A stretch of DNA of 38,976 nucleotides, taken from NCBI GenBank assembly GCA_030600775.1, contig JAUVLI010000002.1, forward strand, positions 1 to 38,976, written 5' to 3'. Below the pieces are notes generated by a model. The model did no database searches. It was given only the letters and a program-made list of their open reading frames with translations, and was not told the DNA's origin. Positions 34,171 to 38,976 of this stretch are shown piece by piece; position 1 is the first letter of the stretch, and each line of letters begins with the position of its first letter. A program made the position numbers and the translations under genes. This DNA comes from Fidelibacterota bacterium (GTDB lineage: Bacteria > Fidelibacterota > Fidelibacteria > Fidelibacterales > Fidelibacteraceae).

Positions 34171-34458
34171 ATGGAAATTGAAATAACTGCGAGACATATC
34201 GATTTATCAAAGAATTTAAAAGAATATATTGAAGGTGAGGTGGAACGGTTATCAAAAATTTATGACAGAATAATAAGTGCTCAAGTAGTTTTTGAGATGG
34301 AGGCGCATTCTCAATATGGTGTTGAGATAATTATTAATGTTCCCAAGAAGCAATTAGTTATAAAACAAAAAGCAGACGATGAAACGAAGGCAATAGATGA
34401 GGCAATGGAAAAAATGGTAAGACAGCTAAAAAAATATAAAGAAAAATTAAGACAGTAA
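34171..34458 (+). CDS. hpf: Ribosome hibernation promoting factor, short form
   Basis: 95 residues from ATG 34171, chosen because GGAGGAG sits just before it; an in-frame ATG at 34159 is part of that Shine-Dalgarno region. The fold pattern is that of HPF/YfiA: EIEITARHIDLSKNLKEYIE, then KQKADDETKAIDEAMEKMVR and QLKKYKEK. It binds the decoding centre of 30S subunits in stationary phase. It lacks the C-terminal domain of long HPF that pairs 70S ribosomes directly. It starts the hpf-hprK pair (3-bp gap). Confidence 0.93.
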   Translation: MEIEITARHIDLSKNLKEYIEGEVERLSKIYDRIISAQVVFEMEAHSQYGVEIIINVPKKQLVIKQKADDETKAIDEAMEKMVRQLKKYKEKLRQ

Positions 34459-34461
34459 ATC

Positions 34462-35445
34462 ATGAGTAAAAAATTAAATATTCAAAAATTTTATAATGAT
34501 ATAAAAAATATAACGAAATTAAAATACATAAATCAACCTACAGGTGCGAAAAACATTATCTCTTCTCCGAAATTAAATATTCCAGGATTGGAGTTGACAG
34601 GATATTGGGAGAATTTTTCTGCCAATAATATACAGATAATAAGCGAAAAGGAATTAAAATATTTGTTTTCTATTTCTCCAATGGCTATTAAATCAATTTT
34701 TGAAAGAATGTTTTCTTTTCATATTCCATGTATAGTTTTTATTGAAGTCAATGAAATTCCTCCAATAATAATAGAAATTGCAGATAAATACAATATTGCT
34801 GTGATGAATACTCACTTGAAGATAATGCGTTTTACGAAATTAGTCGGTTCATATCTATATAAGGAATTAGCTCCTCGAACTGTAATTCATGGTGGGCTTG
34901 TTGATGTTTATGGTGCCGGAATATTGCTTACAGGGGAAAGTGGTATTGGTAAAAGTGAAATTGCTCTTGACCTTGTTGAGCGTGGACATAGATTGGTTGC
35001 AGATGATGTCGTTAATATAGAAAAAACAGATGATAGAATTATTATGGGATATGGAGAAGAGTTGTTACAAAATACGCTTGAAATCAGAGGACTTGGAATA
35101 GTTAATGTAAGAAAAGCATATGGAATTAGAGCAGTTAGAGCAAGAAAAAGGGTTGAACAACATGTTGAATTGCATCGTTGGGATGTTAATAAAGAATATG
35201 AAAGGTTTGGACTGCAGAATGAATATAGTGATATTTTAGGCATTAAAGTTCCTTTCATAAAGTTACCAATTTATCCCGGGAAAAATATTACAGTAATTAT
35301 AGAGACGATTGCGTTAAGATATTTGCAGAAGTTATATGGTGAAGATTCTGCACAAGAATTACAAGAAAAATTATTAAATAAAATGAAACAAAAGAAAAAT
35401 ATATCAAAAATGAATGATGAGAGATTTGAAGGTGACTACGAATAA
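34462..35445 (+). CDS. hprK: HPr kinase/phosphorylase
   Basis: 327 residues. The N-terminal domain contains NTHLKIMRFTKLVGSYLYKE. The catalytic domain has the P-loop GESGIGKSEIALDLVERGHR, followed by LVADDVV, and the HprK signature LEIRGLGIVNVRKAYGIRAV. It phosphorylates Ser46 of HPr with ATP or pyrophosphate and reverses it with phosphate, linking carbon state to regulation. It begins three bases after hpf and is probably translated from the same mRNA. In Gram-negatives hpf and hprK often stand together with ptsN or rapZ; neither is visible here, and HPr itself is not in the window. Confidence 0.95.
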   Translation: MSKKLNIQKFYNDIKNITKLKYINQPTGAKNIISSPKLNIPGLELTGYWENFSANNIQIISEKELKYLFSISPMAIKSIFERMFSFHIPCIVFIEVNEIPPIIIEIADKYNIAVMNTHLKIMRFTKLVGSYLYKELAPRTVIHGGLVDVYGAGILLTGESGIGKSEIALDLVERGHRLVADDVVNIEKTDDRIIMGYGEELLQNTLEIRGLGIVNVRKAYGIRAVRARKRVEQHVELHRWDVNKEYERFGLQNEYSDILGIKVPFIKLPIYPGKNITVIIETIALRYLQKLYGEDSAQELQEKLLNKMKQKKNISKMNDERFEGDYE

Positions 35446-35472
35446 ACACTTTACAAATAATAGGAGAAAAAT

Positions 35473-36441
35473 ATGAAAGCAATAATTCCTGCTGCTGGTG
35501 TTGGGACAAGATTAAGGCCACACACCTTTACAAATCCTAAAGTAATGTTGAATGTTGCTGGAAAACCGATCATTAGTCATATTGTTGATAGATTGATTGA
35601 AGCTGGAATAACAGAATTATCAATTATTGTTGGATATATGGGTCAAGTAGTTAAAGATTATTTTAAAGAAAATTACTCAATCCAATGTGAATTTCCTATC
35701 CAAAAGGAGATGAAAGGTTTGGGTCATGCAATATTGCAAGGATTAGATGATAGCGATGAACCGACATTGATAATATTGGGTGATACCATAATTGAAACGG
35801 ACTTTAGAAAATTTGTTTTGGAAGATGAAAATATTTTAGCAGTGGTGAAGGTTGACAATCCTCAAAGATTTGGTATTGTGGAAACAGATTCTGAAGATAA
35901 TATTACAAAAATGGTTGAAAAACCGGATGATCCTAAAAGCGATCTTGCTATTGCAGGTATTTATTTGGTTCGCAGTCAAAGGATTTTAAAATTAGCAATA
36001 GAAAAATTAATAAGTGATAATATCAAAACGAGAGGTGAATATCAAATAACAGATGCTCTTCAAATAATGATAGATAATGGTGAAAAAATTCAAGCATTAA
36101 AGATCGACAATTGGTATGATTGTGGTACAAAAAAAACATTATTATCCACAAATAAATATTTGTTATCGAAGATCAAAAAGACGAATAAAAAATTTCCAAA
36201 TTCAATAATTAAAGATAATGTATTTATTGGTGAAAATGTAAAAATTGCTGATTCCATTATTGGTCCAAATGTGTCATTAGGAAATGAAACTAAAATTGAT
36301 AATAGTATAATTTCAAATACAATTATTAATAAAAATGCAACAATATCCAATAAATTGATAACTGACTCAATTATTGGAGAATCGATAATAGTTAAGGGAG
36401 AATTAACTTCGTTAAATATTGGAAATGATTCTATAATTTAA
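35473..36441 (+). CDS. Sugar-1-phosphate nucleotidyltransferase with beta-helix tail
   Basis: 322 residues. A GT-A-like nucleotidyltransferase domain opens with MKAIIPAAGVGTRLRPHTFT, the Lys of NPKVMLNVAGKP, and continues with KGLGHAILQGLDD, LIILGDTIIE, and AIAGIYLVRS. The C-terminal 90 residues are a left-handed beta-helix (IKDNVFIGENVKIADSIIGP). It is closest to long glucose-1-phosphate thymidylyltransferase or GDP/UDP-sugar pyrophosphorylase types; base and sugar cannot be decided. It makes activated sugar for envelope glycans. TAGGAG precedes the ATG. It lies between hprK and metK. Confidence 0.88.
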   Translation: MKAIIPAAGVGTRLRPHTFTNPKVMLNVAGKPIISHIVDRLIEAGITELSIIVGYMGQVVKDYFKENYSIQCEFPIQKEMKGLGHAILQGLDDSDEPTLIILGDTIIETDFRKFVLEDENILAVVKVDNPQRFGIVETDSEDNITKMVEKPDDPKSDLAIAGIYLVRSQRILKLAIEKLISDNIKTRGEYQITDALQIMIDNGEKIQALKIDNWYDCGTKKTLLSTNKYLLSKIKKTNKKFPNSIIKDNVFIGENVKIADSIIGPNVSLGNETKIDNSIISNTIINKNATISNKLITDSIIGESIIVKGELTSLNIGNDSII

Positions 36442-36478
36442 GATCAAGTAAACAATTAATGAAAGGAGAATGTAAAGA

Positions 36479-37629
36479 ATGAGCAAATATTATTTTACTT
36501 CAGAATCAGTAACAGAAGGACATCCCGATAAGGTATGTGATAAAATTTCCGATGCGGTTTTAGATGCAATTTTGGCAAAAGATCCAAATGGACGAGTAGC
36601 TTGTGAGACACTTGCTACAACAGGAATGATAATGGTAGTAGGCGAGATCACTACAAAATGTTATGTTCCGATCAATGAAATTGTTCGTAAGACATTAAAT
36701 GAAATAGGTTATAATAATGGAGACACTGGCTTAGATAGTGAAAATTGTTCAGTAGTTGTTTCTATTGATGCTCAATCACCGGATATTTCACAGGGAGTAG
36801 ATGGAAAGGCAGATCATGAACAAGGAGCCGGTGATCAAGGAATAATGTTTGGGTTTGCCTGTGATGAAACAAAAGAATTGATGCCATTACCAATTATGCT
36901 TGCTCATAAATTGTCATATAGATTAACAGAAATAAGAAAAAAGAAAATAGTTAATTGGGCGTTACCTGATGGTAAATCAGAAGTTACTGTGGAATATGAA
37001 AATGGTATTCCAAAGCGAGTTAGTTCTGTAGTTATCGCAATTCATCATAAAAAATATATTTCATTGAAAGATTTACAATCAGATGTAAAGAAATTTGTAA
37101 TTGAACCAGTTTTAGGCGATTGGATAGATAAAGATACAGAATTACATATTAATGCGACCGGCAGATTTGTTGTTGGTGGACCACTTGCAGATGCTGGATT
37201 GACTGGCAGGAAAATTATTGTTGATACTTATGGAGGATATTCTCGACATGGTGGTGGAGCATTTTCAGGTAAAGACCCATCTAAAGTTGATAGATCGGCA
37301 GCATACATGGCACGATATATTGCAAAAATATTGTAGCAAGCGGGATTGCAAAAAAATGTGAAATTGAAGTTGCATATTCTATAGGTAAAGCAGAACCGAT
37401 ATCATTGTTTGTAGAGACCTTTGGTACAGGAAAAATTGATGATGAAAAGTTATCAGAAATAGTCAAAAAAGAATTCCCGTTAAAACCACACGAAATAATA
37501 GAATATCTTGATCTTAAAAAACCGATATATAAAAAAACAGCGGCATATGGACATTTTGGACGTATTAATGAAAATTTTTCTTGGGAAAAAACCGATAAAG
37601 TAAATGATTTAAAAAAATATCTAAAATGA
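36479..37629 (+). CDS. metK: S-adenosylmethionine synthetase, split by a one-base frameshift
   Basis: The two pieces join to about 383 residues, exactly the family length. The first frame covers [36 protein letters not shown], and [20 protein letters not shown], then [20 protein letters not shown], and stops at TAG (37334-37336). The rest (from about 37329) reads in the other frame as [20 protein letters not shown] ... [12 protein letters not shown] and [12 protein letters not shown]. One extra A in the A5 run at 37324-37328 restores AKNIVASG. MetK is normally essential, so a sequencing or assembly slip is more likely than a dead gene; programmed frameshifting is a remote alternative. GAAAGGAG precedes the ATG. 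No SAM riboswitch fits in the 37-bp gap before it. Confidence 0.93.
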
Positions 37630-37643
37630 TGTTTTAATGTTTT

Positions 37644-38228
37644 ATGAAGAATGTTTTCAAAATATTTTTGTCGTTTATTCTAATAATGATGATCTCATGT
37701 GATTCATTACTTAGAGATAGTGAAAAACCTATAGATCCATCTAATACTCATTGGGAAATGCCAACAGAATCAAGTGTTGTTTTTAATAATATGATAAATG
37801 CTTTCCAATATAGAGAGTATGAAAGTTATATAAAATGTTACTCTGATTCAACAACGAATAATGGTAAAGAATTCATTTTTGTCCCAACCGCAACAGTAGA
37901 TTATCCTGAGAAATTTGAAAACTGGGGAAGATCTGAAGAGCTTTCTTATTTTAAAAATATGTTGTCATCTTGTCCGATTGATTCCACTTTAGAATTTAGT
38001 ATTTTAAAAGAAGAGGAAATAAATAATATTGGTGATTCAATTCAATATCAAATTAACTATGAAATTAAAGTACATCACAATCTTGATAATTTAAATAATA
38101 AATTTGTTGGATCTGCAAATATATGGCTAATGAAAAATCCTCAGAATTATTGGGTTATTTATTTTTTTGAAGATATTTCTACTTCGGATGAATTTCCAAA
38201 TTGGACTGATTTGAAAGAATATTATTAA
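37644..38228 (+). CDS. Lipoprotein, NTF2-like candidate (first of a pair)
   Basis: 194 residues. The SPII signal ends in lipobox MISC (Cys about residue 19), followed by a short linker. The mature protein contains FNNMINAFQYREYESYIKCY, then strands ending in ANIWLMKNPQNYWVIYFFED. The pattern (helix with a 'reyesy' motif, then a sheet, then a tryptophan-rich last strand) suggests an NTF2-like cone fold, but no family name is certain. The next gene encodes a lipoprotein of the same length and layout, 10 bp downstream, so they are probably diverged tandem duplicates and co-transcribed after metK. Confidence 0.7.
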   Translation: MKNVFKIFLSFILIMMISCDSLLRDSEKPIDPSNTHWEMPTESSVVFNNMINAFQYREYESYIKCYSDSTTNNGKEFIFVPTATVDYPEKFENWGRSEELSYFKNMLSSCPIDSTLEFSILKEEEINNIGDSIQYQINYEIKVHHNLDNLNNKFVGSANIWLMKNPQNYWVIYFFEDISTSDEFPNWTDLKEYY

Positions 38229-38238
38229 ATACTTTGTT

Positions 38239-38808
38239 ATGAAAAGAGAAATTAAAATATTATTATTTTGTTTAATATTATTACTGAATATAAGTGGTTG
38301 TAATAATATTTTTGCTCCAAAATTAGAGAATTTTACAGATGGTCAGTCCCTTTTTAACAGGGTTTTGAAGACACCAACAGATGTTTTGGAAAATTTTCGT
38401 TATGCTTATATTTATCGTGATAGCTTAATATATTCAAACTTAATAGATAGTGATTTTGTTTTTATTTATTACAATGCAGATGATGAAGGTGGTAGTGGAC
38501 ACTATGATTCATGGCTAAGAGAAGTAGAGTTACGCACCACGGGAAGAATTTTTAGAGCTTTTTCTCATATTGATTTAACTTGGAACTCTACATTGGATAG
38601 TAGTTATTCATATTATAGTGGAGATTCTTTAGTAACTCAGCAAGATGATATTTTTGAAGAAGCTAATAATGCGAACATTTCAAAATCATTTGAATTAAAT
38701 TTAGGTTATGAAATAATAATTGAAGGAACTGCGAAATTTGATTTTATTAAGAATAAAAATGATGAATGGCAAATATGTAAATGGCGTGATGAATCAAGCT
38801 CTTATTAA
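38239..38808 (+). CDS. Lipoprotein, NTF2-like candidate (second of a pair)
   Basis: 189 residues. The lipobox ISGC lies near residue 21, then NNIFAPKLENF. The mature domain starts TPTDVLENFRYAYIYRDSLI with YSNLIDSDFVFIYYNADD, contains AFSHIDLTWNSTLDSS, and ends in FDFIKNKNDEWQICKWRDES. The 'VLENFRYAYIYRDSLIYSNL' helix corresponds to FNNMINAFQYREYESYIKCY of the gene before, and both end in a strand with NxxxW, supporting common ancestry. Expected in the outer or inner membrane leaflet facing the periplasm. Function unknown. Confidence 0.7.
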   Translation: MKREIKILLFCLILLLNISGCNNIFAPKLENFTDGQSLFNRVLKTPTDVLENFRYAYIYRDSLIYSNLIDSDFVFIYYNADDEGGSGHYDSWLREVELRTTGRIFRAFSHIDLTWNSTLDSSYSYYSGDSLVTQQDDIFEEANNANISKSFELNLGYEIIIEGTAKFDFIKNKNDEWQICKWRDESSSY

Positions 38809-38826
38809 AATAACACAGAGATAAAA

Positions 38827-38976
38827 TTGTATATCAAATATTTTAAAAATAATTTTTCTGATGTAAAAAAGATTTCGTTTTTCTTTTTAATTATATTTGC
38901 AGTGATTATTTTTTTGATAATTAATAGAATAAATAATAGAATTGAAAAAAAATACAATGATATCGATTATAAATCT
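38827..38976 (+). CDS. Start of a membrane protein, cut by the window end
   Basis: Fifty open codons run to the last base of the window from TTG 38827, with ACAGAG about seven bases before. The peptide starts MYIKYFKNNFSDVKKI and has one strong hydrophobic helix (FFFLIIFAVIIFLIIN), followed by a charged segment with coiled-coil character (RINNRIEKKYNDIDYK). It may be an anchored envelope protein or a secretion-type adaptor. It follows the lipoprotein pair by 18 bases and probably belongs to the same transcript. Confidence 0.5.
   Translation, partial: MYIKYFKNNFSDVKKISFFFLIIFAVIIFLIINRINNRIEKKYNDIDYKS

Noticed and set aside
36442-36478. SAM riboswitch before metK
   Set aside because: Only 37 bases separate the two genes, far too short for any known SAM riboswitch.
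1-38976. CRISPR array or cas genes
   Set aside because: No regularly spaced direct repeats and no cas-like protein anywhere.

Overview
The window is very AT-rich and carries Gram-negative-type envelope genes: SPII lipoproteins with short Ser/Thr/Pro linkers, beta-barrel outer-membrane proteins, a lamin-tail-domain fragment and RCC1-repeat proteins. Together with the housekeeping gene content this suggests an uncultured anaerobe of the FCB superphylum (Cloacimonadota/Marinimicrobia/KSB1-like). That placement is inference from protein style, not a phylogeny. No rRNA, CRISPR array, intact transposase or prophage is visible.

Layout. (1) 1-4900 is an accessory, decaying surface-protein island. 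It holds a truncated lamin-tail protein, an outer-membrane barrel protein, two RCC1-type genes that are both out of frame (one exactly at a run of ten G), a lipoprotein, and a truncated protease-type propeptide. A 25-bp sequence occurs in opposite orientations at its two ends (134-158 and 4857-4881). (2) 4973-9463 has uvrA, a secreted Ntn-hydrolase and yjbQ. (3) 9524-14074, minus strand, holds four tightly packed membrane-protein genes of unknown function (one DUF6754-like), preceded by two small hypotheticals. (4) 14201-16763 has a glgC-type gene, an MmgE/PrpD remnant and an outer-membrane protein with a strong terminator. (5) 16782-19792, minus strand, has a hemC-like gene that has lost its catalytic and cofactor residues, then dnaK. 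(6) 20008-22026 is feoA-feoB for ferrous iron uptake. (7) 22085-31799 is tRNA-Arg(CCT), a TPR membrane protein, and the classical translation/RNA block rimP-nusA-infB-rbfA-truB-ribF-rpsO-pnp. (8) 32058-37629 has rluD-type, xer-type recombinase, hpf, hprK, a nucleotidyltransferase and metK split by one missing A. (9) 37644-38976 has two tandem lipoproteins of similar design and the start of a membrane protein cut by the window end.

How they work together. Block 7 couples transcription elongation (NusA), 30S maturation (RimP, RbfA), initiation (IF2), tRNA modification (TruB), S15 and RNA decay (PNPase), as in many bacteria. Genes 32058-36441 add rRNA modification, chromosome resolution, ribosome hibernation and carbon regulation. 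The minus-strand membrane cluster looks like one uncharacterised envelope complex.

The most notable points are the poly-G tract in the RCC1 lipoprotein (phase-variation candidate), the catalytically stripped HemC-like protein, the four-gene membrane cluster, and the inverted repeats around the decaying island. Three of the four broken reading frames (RCC1 lipoprotein, metK, prpD remnant) break at or near homopolymers, so sequencing or assembly error must be excluded before biology is claimed.
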